A stretch of DNA of 7,417 bases. Origin: CAMLDH01 sp966250375. Lineage in GTDB: Bacteria; Pseudomonadota; Gammaproteobacteria; Burkholderiales; Burkholderiaceae_D. The stretch's first letter is position 1, and each line of letters opens with the position of its first letter. Below are positions 1 to 4,919 of this stretch, in pieces. The position numbers and the translations under genes are program-made. Location of the stretch: contig CBINHE010000154.1 in the NCBI GenBank assembly GCA_966250375.1, forward strand, positions 1 to 7,417, in the 5' to 3' direction. The notes under the pieces were generated by a model that saw nothing but the letters and a program-made list of their open reading frames with translations, had not been told where the DNA came from and did not search any database.

Positions 1-18
1 TCTCTACCGCTCGGGTTA

Positions 19-219
19 TTAAAGAAGGACGGGTAAATTGACTACCTTTAAAGGGATGGGTGTAAGATCAGCTAGTGGTTCCCCAACCTCCAACACAGCT
101 ACGTTCTCACCCCGTCGCTTGATCTGATAGAAAGAAAGATCTCCAGGTAGGTGCAGAACATCATTGTCATTAAAGGCCGCGAGGGCATGCCGTAACTCGC
201 CAACGGTCAAATTGGTCAT
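19..219 (-). CDS. Small hypothetical protein, 66 aa, last gene of the left operon
   Basis: I do not recognise this protein and propose no function. It begins MTNLTVGELRHALAAFNDND and is soluble, with no membrane segment or signal peptide. The opening T-V-G-E-L-R-x-A-L-x-x-F/L-x-D pattern recalls small proteins of phages and mobile elements that start with a short helix followed by beta strands, but this is a resemblance only. The ATG at 219 is supported by a strong purine-rich ribosome binding site (AGGAAGAAG) directly upstream. It is the most downstream gene of the minus-strand series. The 78-bp gap before it is the largest in the series and contains an 18-codon mini-frame whose TGA overlaps this ATG. 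Confidence 0.7.
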   Translation of the reverse strand: MTNLTVGELRHALAAFNDNDVLHLPGDLSFYQIKRRGENVAVLEVGEPLADLTPIPLKVVNLPVLL

Positions 220-272
220 TTCTTCTTCCTGTTGTTTATGTACCGACTACCGGCCGGCTGTCGGACGCACAT
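216..272 (-). CDS. Possible 18-codon leader-type mini-ORF overlapping the next gene
   Basis: An ATG at 272 follows AGGAAATAGCGCC, a usable ribosome binding site. It opens an 18-codon frame, MCVRQPAGSRYINNRKKK, that ends in TGA at 218-216. That TGA overlaps the ATG of the 66-aa gene at 219 in an ATGA arrangement typical of translational coupling. The frame lies across a short GC-rich inverted repeat (CCGAC near 243-247 with GTCGG near 260-264), so a regulatory leader is conceivable. It is very short and could be chance; nothing beyond position and spacing supports it. Confidence 0.25.
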   Translation of the reverse strand: MCVRQPAGSRYINNRKKK

Positions 273-297
273 GGCGCTATTTCCTGATTTTCCTTGG

Positions 298-744
298 TTA
301 ATCAGACTGTGCCGGCTTATGTTTTTCTACGTCCGATTTTTTCTTATCGTGGTACGTGGCGGCGAGCATCAACAATCTTTCAATCTCCTCTACAGAAGCA
401 GCTTCGAGTTCAAGATCATCAACCTTCAATTTCACCTTCCGGCCAAAACGTCCAGTCAAATATGCCGCTGCTGCAGTTCCGATTACTGGCAGCAACACCG
501 ACGCATTTTTGAAAAAAAACTCACCAAGGTCACCGTCAACGGGTCGGTAGCCTTCCGGACGAACCACTGCGATCGCGTCGCGCTCTGCGACGATCACGGC
601 TCTGTCCTGATCGACCTGGTCGATAATCGCACCCGCAGTCAACGTATCAGTCGTATGCTAATCTTCAAAATCCGCCACGGATTCCACCAGCTGTTCAGCC
701 AGCTGCCGTTCAGTCAGGGTACGAAAGTCCGTATCGGTCTCCAC
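298..744 (-). pseudogene. Small membrane-anchored protein (EACC1-like?), interrupted by an in-frame amber codon
   Basis: A GTG at 744, preceded by AAAGGAAA at ideal distance and 11 bp after the upstream gene, opens a frame of 28 codons (METDTDFRTLTERQLAEQLV...). It meets TAG at 660-658 and then continues in the same frame for another 119 codons to 298. A TTG at 642 could restart a 114-aa product, but I see no good ribosome binding site for it. The downstream part has one hydrophobic segment (NASVLLPVIGTAAAAYLTG) followed by a charged arm, KVKLKVDDLELEAASVEEIE. That layout resembles the small effector-associated components (EACC1-type) of NTP-dependent bacterial conflict systems; this is a weak resemblance that I infer. 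One C-to-T change in a CAG codon would explain the stop. Alternatives are two separate genes, or amber readthrough. Confidence 0.55.
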
Positions 745-755
745 TCGGCTTTCCT

Positions 756-1037
756 TTACCAAGCGACCTGTTCAACAAGACCAGTCTGAGACTGGTATGC
801 ATTGTTCTGAAGAGCATGCGCAACGACACCGGCATCCGCTCCATGAACATTCTCGAAAGTAGGCTCAATGCCAAGAAAGATGCAGGCTAACTCGCGAGCC
901 TGACGATCACGAAATGCATCGTCTCTCTGAACGGCGGCGCTATGCTGTGCGAATAGATAACCATGCTTTCGCATTTGGCGAATAGCATTGGCGATGTTGA
1001 GCGGCGCAGATGCCGGATAATTATTGTTAACGCTCAT
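756..1037 (-). CDS. Small hypothetical protein, 93 aa
   Basis: Not recognised. The protein starts MSVNNNYPASAPLNIANAIR and has a helical, alanine- and arginine-containing middle (QRDDAFRDRQARELACIFLG). It has no membrane segment or catalytic motif that I can name. A good AAAGGAAAA ribosome binding site lies about 14 nt before the ATG, which is farther than ideal. An in-frame TAG just upstream rules out a longer start, so the ATG is still the best choice. The 44-bp gap to the preceding gene is longer than elsewhere in the row. It ends 11 bp before the GTG of the amber-interrupted gene, consistent with co-transcription. Confidence 0.65.
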   Translation of the reverse strand: MSVNNNYPASAPLNIANAIRQMRKHGYLFAQHSAAVQRDDAFRDRQARELACIFLGIEPTFENVHGADAGVVAHALQNNAYQSQTGLVEQVAW

Positions 1038-1081
1038 AATTTTCTAGAGTTTTCCTTTGCGTTAAGACCACTGTTTGATGG

Positions 1082-1360
1082 TCATTCGATCTTCTTCAGC
1101 AGGTCAGCAGCAATAGCTTTTGTCTGGCCTTCTTTGCCGATAGGTTGCGCCGGAGATTGGGATTCAGCGAGCGTGCCCAATGCACCAGTGGGATCATCCT
1201 CGGCCGCCCGTTGGTTCTCGCTGATCTCTCGTGCTTTCGCCAAGGCCGCACCGCGCGAATAACCTTGTTGCACAAAAACAGCCGCGTCTTGCGCAATCAA
1301 CTTGTCTACGCTTTCGCGATACTGTTCCTCTTGTTGTTCGAGGTGTTCATCTTTAGTCAT
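1082..1360 (-). CDS. Small hydrophilic helical protein, 92 aa
   Basis: Not recognised. The 92-aa product starts MTKDEHLEQQEEQYRESVDK and is strongly charged and predicted to be mostly helical, with no hydrophobic segment. That suggests a small cytoplasmic or accessory protein. A GGAAATCAAA stretch precedes the ATG at 1360. It starts 14 bp after the stop of the upstream 97-aa gene, which has a similar charged, helical character. Confidence 0.7.
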   Translation of the reverse strand: MTKDEHLEQQEEQYRESVDKLIAQDAAVFVQQGYSRGAALAKAREISENQRAAEDDPTGALGTLAESQSPAQPIGKEGQTKAIAADLLKKIE

Positions 1361-1374
1361 TTTGATTTCCGAAG

Positions 1375-1668
1375 TTATGGGTTCTGTGATTTATATGCTG
1401 CTTCGAGAGTTTGATACTCGCGGCATTTTTCGTCCATGTCGCGAATAGCGGCCAAAAGCTTCTCGTTATGGCTTTCGGAGAAATCTTGAACGTCACGCTT
1501 GGCTTGATTGAAGGTCCCCCCGTTAACAATCATCGACCTAATCAATGCATCATGGCTTCTTAGCAGGACGCCCCAGGCGTCGTGCTCTTGCGCAGCTTTC
1601 TCGCGTGCTATGCTCCATGCATCGAGTGCTGCCTTTAGGTCCTGTTTAGTCACAGTCTTAGTTGTCAT
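1375..1668 (-). CDS. Small alpha-helical (coiled-coil-like) protein, 97 aa
   Basis: Not recognised. Almost the entire 97 residues read as amphipathic helix: KQDLKAALDAWSIAREKAAQ near residues 8-27, then a second helical block with KLLAAIRDMDEKCREYQTLE near residues 70-89. A short NGG turn sits between them, so a two-helix hairpin or coiled coil is likely. There are no transmembrane segments. The start is fixed by an excellent site, AAAAAGGAAAACGA-ATG. It sits 12 bp downstream of the zincin-like gene and may be a partner or chaperone-type protein, but that is only a guess from location. Confidence 0.7.
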   Translation of the reverse strand: MTTKTVTKQDLKAALDAWSIAREKAAQEHDAWGVLLRSHDALIRSMIVNGGTFNQAKRDVQDFSESHNEKLLAAIRDMDEKCREYQTLEAAYKSQNP

Positions 1669-1680
1669 TCGTTTTCCTTT

Positions 1681-2133
1681 TTACTGGATCTCATGATTCC
1701 GAGCATCGATTTCCAACGGTGCGTCAAGGTATCCTACCGAGCCAATCTGCTGCAGATAATCTGCCAAGAATGCGGCAATTGAGCCCGCTCGTTCGTATTG
1801 GTAAACGTGTCGGTATTCGTGTGATAGTAGCTGGCCTGTCACATGGCCGTGAACTACGAAAATCCCATGGCCCAGCGTCATTCCATGCAATTCCGGACCT
1901 AGTAGCCCTGTTTGCATGGCGAACGCGCGCAAATCTTCATCATCTGGCAGTGGCAAACTAGGCACTAAAGCGACACGAATCAATTCAGGATTAGCGACTC
2001 CAACTATGCGTGCATCGCTGATACCTGGCGCGGGAAGCGGCATACCTTGTTCCAAGATTATTCTCGACTGCGCTTCTGCCCACGCTATCGCCTTGGGAAG
2101 AAGCTCCAGAAGCTTGGTAGCAAATTCAATCAC
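1681..2133 (-). CDS. Zincin-like protein with HEXXH motif, 150 aa
   Basis: The protein contains a clear HEXXH zinc-protease signature, HEYRH (H105, E106, H109). It continues as V-Y-Q-Y-E-R-A-G and a helix, then ends in GYLDAPLEIDAR, where E141 could be the third zinc ligand. This HE..H..Q-E-R-x-G...FL..YL...GY..AP.E..A layout is seen in several short, uncharacterised zincin-type proteins of proteobacteria. The N-terminal 60 residues are alanine- and leucine-rich, and no signal peptide is obvious. The GTG at 2133 was chosen because AAGGAAAAAC lies directly before it. At 150 aa it is short for a secreted protease, so it may be a dedicated processing enzyme or a degenerate, non-catalytic member. 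It is the only gene in the left operon with a recognisable catalytic motif, which makes it the best clue to the operon's role. Substrate unknown. Confidence 0.75.
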   Translation of the reverse strand: MIEFATKLLELLPKAIAWAEAQSRIILEQGMPLPAPGISDARIVGVANPELIRVALVPSLPLPDDEDLRAFAMQTGLLGPELHGMTLGHGIFVVHGHVTGQLLSHEYRHVYQYERAGSIAAFLADYLQQIGSVGYLDAPLEIDARNHEIQ

Positions 2134-2147
2134 GTTTTTCCTTAACC

Positions 2148-2366
2148 CTATGTCGGGCTTGAACTCAAGTTTCCCGATTCATTCTTTGCACGTTGTTGCT
2201 TAATGTATTGAGCACACGGACCGGCACCGAAATCCAAGTTGGCGAAGTCGTCGATGTGCTCGCATTCAACTTTGGACAAATTCGTTGACAGGCCCATCTC
2301 CTTCAACGCCGCTTCCACTCGATCATAGAAAGCCTCGCTTGCTCGATGAATTTTCTGTCCGCTCAT
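2148..2366 (-). CDS. Small hypothetical protein, 72 aa
   Basis: Not recognised. I place the start at the ATG at 2366 (protein MSGQKIHRASEAFYDRVEAA...) because AGGGAAAAAACT lies directly upstream. The frame stays open about 43 codons further, but that part overlaps a well-formed 42-codon gene in another frame and has no ribosome binding site. The N-terminal half is an amphipathic helix. The middle carries H-I-D-D-F-A-N-L-D-F and a CxxxxxxxxxxxxxxxxxxxC spacing (VECEH ... GPCAQY) that is not obviously a metal site. It ends 14 bp before the GTG of the zincin-like gene. Confidence 0.65.
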   Translation of the reverse strand: MSGQKIHRASEAFYDRVEAALKEMGLSTNLSKVECEHIDDFANLDFGAGPCAQYIKQQRAKNESGNLSSSPT

Positions 2367-2376
2367 AGTTTTTTCC

Positions 2377-2505
2377 CTACTTGGTTTGTAGTGCAGCAGC
2401 CAAATCGATGACCTCATTTGCACCGTAGCTATTCCGAATTTCCCCCGAATCCAGCACATCGACGAAAAGCAGTTTTCCACTAGGGCGTGAGTCATGAACG
2501 CTCAC
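2377..2505 (-). CDS. Very short gene, 42 aa, between two operon genes
   Basis: A GTG at 2505 preceded by AAGGAAAATCC opens a 42-codon frame beginning MSVHDSRPSGKLLFVDVLDS and ending AAALQTK at a TAG (2379-2377). It fits exactly into the 155-bp gap between its neighbours: 16 bp after the upstream stop and 10 bp before the downstream start, the same spacing as the rest of the operon. It uses the same AAGGAAAA ribosome binding motif. The composition (LLFVDVLDSGEI, a beta-strand-like stretch, then a helix EVIDLAAALQ) looks like a real small folded protein. Function unknown. Confidence 0.65.
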   Translation of the reverse strand: MSVHDSRPSGKLLFVDVLDSGEIRNSYGANEVIDLAAALQTK

Positions 2506-2521
2506 GGATTTTCCTTCTCGA

Positions 2522-2800
2522 TCAGGCCGAAATCCGTAGAACGCCGGAAAAATCCAATCCGGCTGCTTTAACCGCGTCCATTACCTCTACTGGCGATGCC
2601 TTCAGATTCGCGCCGCGTATGCCGAAGATTTCGCCGTCGTCTCCGGAGATGATGCAGCCAAAAACATTTGCTTCGTCGCGCTTTTGTTGAAAGATTTTGA
2701 TCGTGTTTGGGTACTTGGTTTTTTTGACTTCCACGACGTAGCCATAGCCAGCCGCTACGAGTTGTTCCTTTATCTGCACCGAGGTCAATTTCTTAAGCAT
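2522..2800 (-). CDS. Small hypothetical protein, 92 aa
   Basis: Not recognised. It starts MLKKLTSVQIKEQLVAAGYG and shows an alternating pattern: an N-terminal helix, then beta strands (YVVEVKKTK, NTIKIFQQK, VFGCIISGDDGEIFGIRG), then a C-terminal helix (SPVEVMDAVKAAGL). It is probably a compact alpha/beta cytoplasmic protein with no membrane segment. The start is supported by AGAAAGGAA about 7 nt before the ATG at 2800. It lies 13 bp after the 67-aa gene and 16 bp before the 42-aa gene, in the same operon. Confidence 0.7.
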   Translation of the reverse strand: MLKKLTSVQIKEQLVAAGYGYVVEVKKTKYPNTIKIFQQKRDEANVFGCIISGDDGEIFGIRGANLKASPVEVMDAVKAAGLDFSGVLRISA

Positions 2801-2813
2801 GGCGAATTCCTTT

Positions 2814-3017
2814 CTACTTTGCTGCCTGTAACAGCTCGACTAGCTCGGATGCGTCATCGATATAAATTTCTGCGTCAGCCGAAGTCAATATCAATCTTGT
2901 GCCAACAAAATTCTCGTTACCGTCGTAATCGTCAGACGCCTTTGCTTCAACGCCGTGCATATTGAGCACTTTGTTGAGGTCGGCAATGAATCGATGTGTT
3001 GCGGCGTTCGTAGCCAT
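2814..3017 (-). CDS. Small hypothetical protein, 67 aa
   Basis: Not recognised. The product starts MATNAATHRFIADLNKVLNM and is acidic, with helix-strand-strand-helix character (TRLILTSADAEIYIDDASEL). It has no hydrophobic membrane segment. GAAAGGAAAACAA directly precedes the ATG at 3017, the strongest form of the operon's common ribosome binding site. It begins 11 bp after the stop of the gene truncated by the IS6 element, so it was originally at least the second gene of the transcript. Its original promoter is probably lost, and transcription may now have to come from the IS or beyond. Confidence 0.7.
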   Translation of the reverse strand: MATNAATHRFIADLNKVLNMHGVEAKASDDYDGNENFVGTRLILTSADAEIYIDDASELVELLQAAK

Positions 3018-3028
3018 TTGTTTTCCTT

Positions 3029-3159
3029 TCAGGCGGGCAATATGACGGAATCGTTCAACTGGCAGCGCGCAAGGTACTCGATTTTGCTAATGTCCACGAC
3101 CTCCAGTTCGGCACGGCTCGCGAACGTTGCCTTGAAACCGAATACAACGCCGTCCGGCG
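3029..3159 (-). pseudogene. 3' end of an operon gene, cut by the IS6 element
   Basis: The last 42-43 codons of a gene remain. They read PDGVVFGFKATFASRAELEV and so on to QLNDSVILPA, and end in TGA at 3031-3029, 11 bp before the next gene. The frame runs on into the IS from 3160, but those residues are IS-encoded and meaningless. No native start codon or ribosome binding site is left, because the break falls exactly at the left inverted repeat. The remaining strand-rich pattern suggests the end of a small alpha/beta protein. The family is not recognised. Confidence 0.6.
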
Positions 3160-3998
3160 GGTACTGACAACTTAATGAAGAACTGCGATTTTTGTAAAAT
3201 TGCGAGATGCAAAAATCCAATATTTACAGCGGCTTCCGTTATCCAGCCCAGATCATCAGCCACGTAGTGTGGCTGTACTTTCGATTTTCGCTGAGTTTTC
3301 GCGACATCGAGGAATTGATGGCCAGTCGCGGCGTGATCGTTACCTACGAGACGATTCGGCAATGGACCAGGAAGTTCGGCCAGCGGTATGCGAACGTCCT
3401 GCGCCGACGCCAGCCCAAGCGCGGTGACAAATGGCATCTGGACGAGGTGGTGCTTACCATCAAGGGCAAGTATTACTACCTGTGGCGCGCGGTGGATCAG
3501 GATGGGCATGCGCTCGAGGTGCTTGTGCAAAAGCGGCGCAACCGGCAGGCTGCCAAGCGTTTCTTCTGCAAGCTGCTCAAAGGTTTGCGGTATGCGCCGC
3601 GGGTACTGATCACCGACAAACTCAAAAGCTACGCGGCGGCGAAGGAGCAGATCATGCCGGGTGTTGAACATCGCCAGCACAAGGGACTTAACAACCGGGC
3701 CGAACTCTCGCATCAACCCACGCGGCAACGCGAACGACAGATGCGGCGCTTCAAGTCACCGGGTCATGCGCAACGCTTTTTGTCAGCCCACGGTCCGATC
3801 AACAACGCCTTCCGGTGTCAGCGCAACCGCCTGTCGGCGGCGCAGTACCGGGGCGTCCGAACACAAGCATTTTCGCTCTGGAATGAAGTCACCAATATAG
3901 ACAATATCCTCTAATCGCACTATCTTCCTTACTGATTCAAGGTGATTTCGCCTCGACTTACATTGCTAGACTTTGCGATTCAGCAAGTTGACAGTGCC
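3160..3998 (+). mobile_element. IS6-family insertion sequence, 839 bp
   Basis: The ends are defined by imperfect terminal inverted repeats. The left end reads GGTACTGACAACTTAATGAA; the right end, reverse-complemented, reads GGCACTGTCAACTTGCTGAA (16 of 20 identical). Both have the GGNACTG start usual for the IS6/IS26 family. The element contains one transposase gene, and its 839-bp length is normal for the family. The 8 bp on each side, GTCCGGCG on the left and GGCTAAGG on the right, do not match, so there is no target duplication. Both flanking genes are cut at the IS boundary. This fits an IS6-mediated deletion or replicon fusion rather than a simple insertion. Confidence 0.85.
3207..3914 (+). 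CDS. IS6-family DDE transposase, 235 aa, apparently intact
   Basis: Catalyses replicative, cointegrate-forming transposition of the IS. A helix-turn-helix region lies around residues 28-58 (FSLSFRDIEELMASRG followed by TYETIRQWTRKFG), for binding the terminal repeats. The RNase-H-like DDE core follows: D79 in KWHLDEV, D137 in VLITDKLKSY, and E166 in NNRAELSH, with a basic residue seven positions on. The family-typical RQRERQMRRFKS stretch comes next. At 235 aa the length is normal for IS6 transposases, and no frameshift or internal stop is seen. The ATG at 3207 lies 47 bp inside the left end. A second open frame antisense to this gene is a codon shadow. As the only complete gene of the element, it is probably still able to act on its own ends. 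Confidence 0.93.
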   Translation: MQKSNIYSGFRYPAQIISHVVWLYFRFSLSFRDIEELMASRGVIVTYETIRQWTRKFGQRYANVLRRRQPKRGDKWHLDEVVLTIKGKYYYLWRAVDQDGHALEVLVQKRRNRQAAKRFFCKLLKGLRYAPRVLITDKLKSYAAAKEQIMPGVEHRQHKGLNNRAELSHQPTRQRERQMRRFKSPGHAQRFLSAHGPINNAFRCQRNRLSAAQYRGVRTQAFSLWNEVTNIDNIL

Positions 3999-4146
3999 GG
4001 CTAAGGATCTCAGGGATAAACTCCATTACTTTGGCATCCGCATTAAGTAAAACGAACGGTTCTTTGTCTTCCGGTAGCCATTGCCTTAGCCGCAGTCTTT
4101 TAGTGACTAGCATTTGAGGCTCGAATGTCTTCAGGCTAGCGTTCAT
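3999..4146 (-). pseudogene. GNAT-family N-acetyltransferase, N-terminal fragment cut by IS6 (second cassette)
   Basis: About 49 native codons remain. They begin MNASLKTFEPQMLVTKRLRL and continue RQWLPEDKEPF...NADAKVMEFIPEILS. The T-x-R-L-x-L-R-x-W...D...F..LN.D..VM.F.P..L pattern is the usual start of RimJ/RimL-type GNAT acetyltransferases. The acetyl-CoA binding motif and the rest (roughly 120 residues expected) are missing. The break is exactly at the right end of the IS, and the frame then runs into IS sequence to a stop at 3958. The ATG at 4146 lies only 2 bp after a GTTATAC core (4155-4149) and overlaps the reading-through end of the upstream ORF. That placement is typical of an integron gene cassette, and GNAT genes are common cassette cargo. 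Confidence 0.75.
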
Positions 4147-4663
4147 CTGTATAACGACGCGATAACGGGCGCGCTTTTGCGTCCCTGTTCATTGTTGAGT
4201 TATGCAACGTCAAGTTATGCGGCCGAACCGCAAAGAACCACCAGCACAATGCGGCTGGCAGAGCAGAGACGAGAAAGAGCATGGAAAATACCGCAACAGA
4301 AAGCACAACATCACCTACGCCAAAGCGCGACGGAGCACTGAGAACACCCCCCGCAAGAAGCCCGAGAAGAAGAGCAACAGCAACCGTACCAGCCAAGAAC
4401 CTGCCAAGGCGGCGCAAACCAAGCGACACGAGCAATGAGCCAACAACGTGACAAATAGGCACGGCAGCGATGTAAAAAAAAGGTGCAGCGGCAAGTGCAA
4501 GGCCAGCCCCTCGGTAACCTGGGTCATCAGTTTGGCTAGGGTCGACGACACCGGATTGTGTTGCCATGATTTCCGATATTGCCATTGCTAAGGCAGGCAA
4601 CAGTGCTACCGCAGCGGCAGCAAAGCTAGCGAGAACGGGGCGTGGTTTAGATATAAGCCGCAT
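4136..4663 (-). CDS. Four-helix membrane protein, cassette-encoded, function unknown
   Basis: Not assigned to a known family. Four hydrophobic segments are visible at about residues 11-33, 53-80, 88-110 and 115-146, with no catalytic motif, so this is a small integral inner-membrane protein. The body ends near residue 147 (CWWFFAVRPHN). From there the frame reads straight through the attC-like element to a stop at 4136, so the last 25-28 residues (LTLHNSTMNRDAKARPLSRR...) are attC-derived rather than a conserved tail. The ATG at 4663 is embedded in a GTTATGC core (4666-4660), without a ribosome binding site. This is usual for a first cassette whose start lies at the recombination point. Its stop overlaps the start of the GNAT fragment by 11 bp. 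Confidence 0.7.
   Translation of the reverse strand: MRLISKPRPVLASFAAAAVALLPALAMAISEIMATQSGVVDPSQTDDPGYRGAGLALAAAPFFYIAAVPICHVVGSLLVSLGLRRLGRFLAGTVAVALLLGLLAGGVLSAPSRFGVGDVVLSVAVFSMLFLVSALPAALCWWFFAVRPHNLTLHNSTMNRDAKARPLSRRYTDER
4149..4220 (-). repeat. attC-like cassette recombination site
   Basis: On the minus strand the segment starts with GCATAAC and ends with GTTATAC, matching the R'' and R' ends of attC sites (consensus RYYYAAC and GTTRRRY) in position, although single bases depart from the consensus. Between them it folds as an imperfect hairpin. GCATAAC pairs with GTTATAC, GACG with CGTC leaving an unpaired TT, ATAAC with GTTAT, and GGG with CCC around a GACGC-AAAA-GCG tip. Unpaired bases on one arm are typical of attC. 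Its 72-bp length, or 57 bp if the inner GCATAAC at 4205-4199 is used, is in the known range. It sits exactly between two small same-strand genes. Confidence 0.5.
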
Positions 4664-4720
4664 AACTGTGTATTTATCAGGACAGCTGGCGTCCGTTATG
4701 CACGCCAGCCGCCGTTATGC
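4660..4720 (-). repeat. attI-like region in front of the first cassette
   Basis: On the minus strand three copies of one heptamer occur in 61 bp: GCATAAC at 4720-4714, GCATAAC at 4701-4695, and its complement GTTATGC at 4666-4660, where the first cassette gene starts. Between them GCTGGCGT and ACGCCAGC form a perfect 8-bp stem with the middle GCATAAC in the loop. The arm spacing (4 against 18 bp) is too unequal for an ordinary attC. Its place between a divergent integrase remnant and the first cassette is where attI belongs. A degenerate attC of a lost cassette is the alternative. Confidence 0.4.
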
Positions 4721-4771
4721 AAAATTCCTTGATCGGTCACCAGCCAAGGCTGGCAAGGCTTTAGCAGGATG

Positions 4772-4787
4772 CTGTACAAATGTACAG
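4772..4787. promoter_or_regulatory. LexA (SOS) box upstream of the integrase remnant
   Basis: CTGTACAAATGTACAG matches the proteobacterial LexA consensus CTGT-N8-ACAG exactly and is palindromic except for the two central bases. It ends 24 bp before the ATG at 4812, inside the expected promoter of that frame, with an AT-rich TGATAAATAAA just after it. Integron integrase genes are known to be repressed by LexA through a box at this position, so motif and neighbour support each other. Confidence 0.8.
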
Positions 4788-4811
4788 TGATAAATAAACC
4801 GGAAACAAGGC

Positions 4812-4919
4812 ATGCGCGATACGATACCAGATCGGCAACCTGAACTGCTCGATCAGTTGCACCATTGCATCCGAAACAAGCATGACCGCCTCGGCACGGA
4901 GCGAGCCTGTGTTATTTGA
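4812..4919 (+). pseudogene. intI: Integron integrase-like N-terminal remnant
   Basis: The frame reads MRDTIPDRQPELLDQLHHCI then RNKHDRLGTERACVI and stops at TGA (4917-4919). The pattern L-L-D-Q-L-x(3)-I-R-x-K-H-x(4)-T-E-x-A-x-V-x-W is the start of the SAM-like core-binding domain of integron integrases and related XerC/D-type recombinases. The TGA falls exactly where the conserved Trp (TGG) is expected. After it only a few residues (R-H-R-G-I-H-S-S) faintly resemble the family, and then all similarity ends before the GC-rich module at about 5000. No catalytic domain remains, so it cannot be active. Three features identify it as an integron integrase rather than a generic phage integrase: its divergent orientation from the cassettes, the LexA box, and the attI-like spacer. 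The ATG has a modest ribosome binding site (GGAAACAAGG). The complete family is roughly 320-340 aa. Confidence 0.68.

Noticed and set aside
232..789. Plus-strand 185-codon frame
   Set aside because: Antisense to well-spaced minus-strand genes with good ribosome binding sites. It has no ribosome binding site of its own and no recognisable protein character.
3087..3728. Minus-strand 213-codon frame across the IS6 left end
   Set aside because: Antisense to the transposase and crossing the IS boundary, so it cannot be a native gene.
4199..4220. Two GTTATGC copies as a possible CRISPR or tandem array
   Set aside because: Only two 7-bp copies with 8 bp between them; no repeat-spacer pattern. Better explained by the attC-like element.
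4740..4753. Perfect inverted repeat CCAGCC-AA-GGCTGG
   Set aside because: Too short, and with a loop too small to form a useful RNA hairpin. It lies in the attI/integrase leader, but I cannot assign it a role.
4566..4790. Plus-strand 74-codon frame through the attI-like region
   Set aside because: It overlaps the membrane-protein gene in antisense and the repeat region, and has no protein character.
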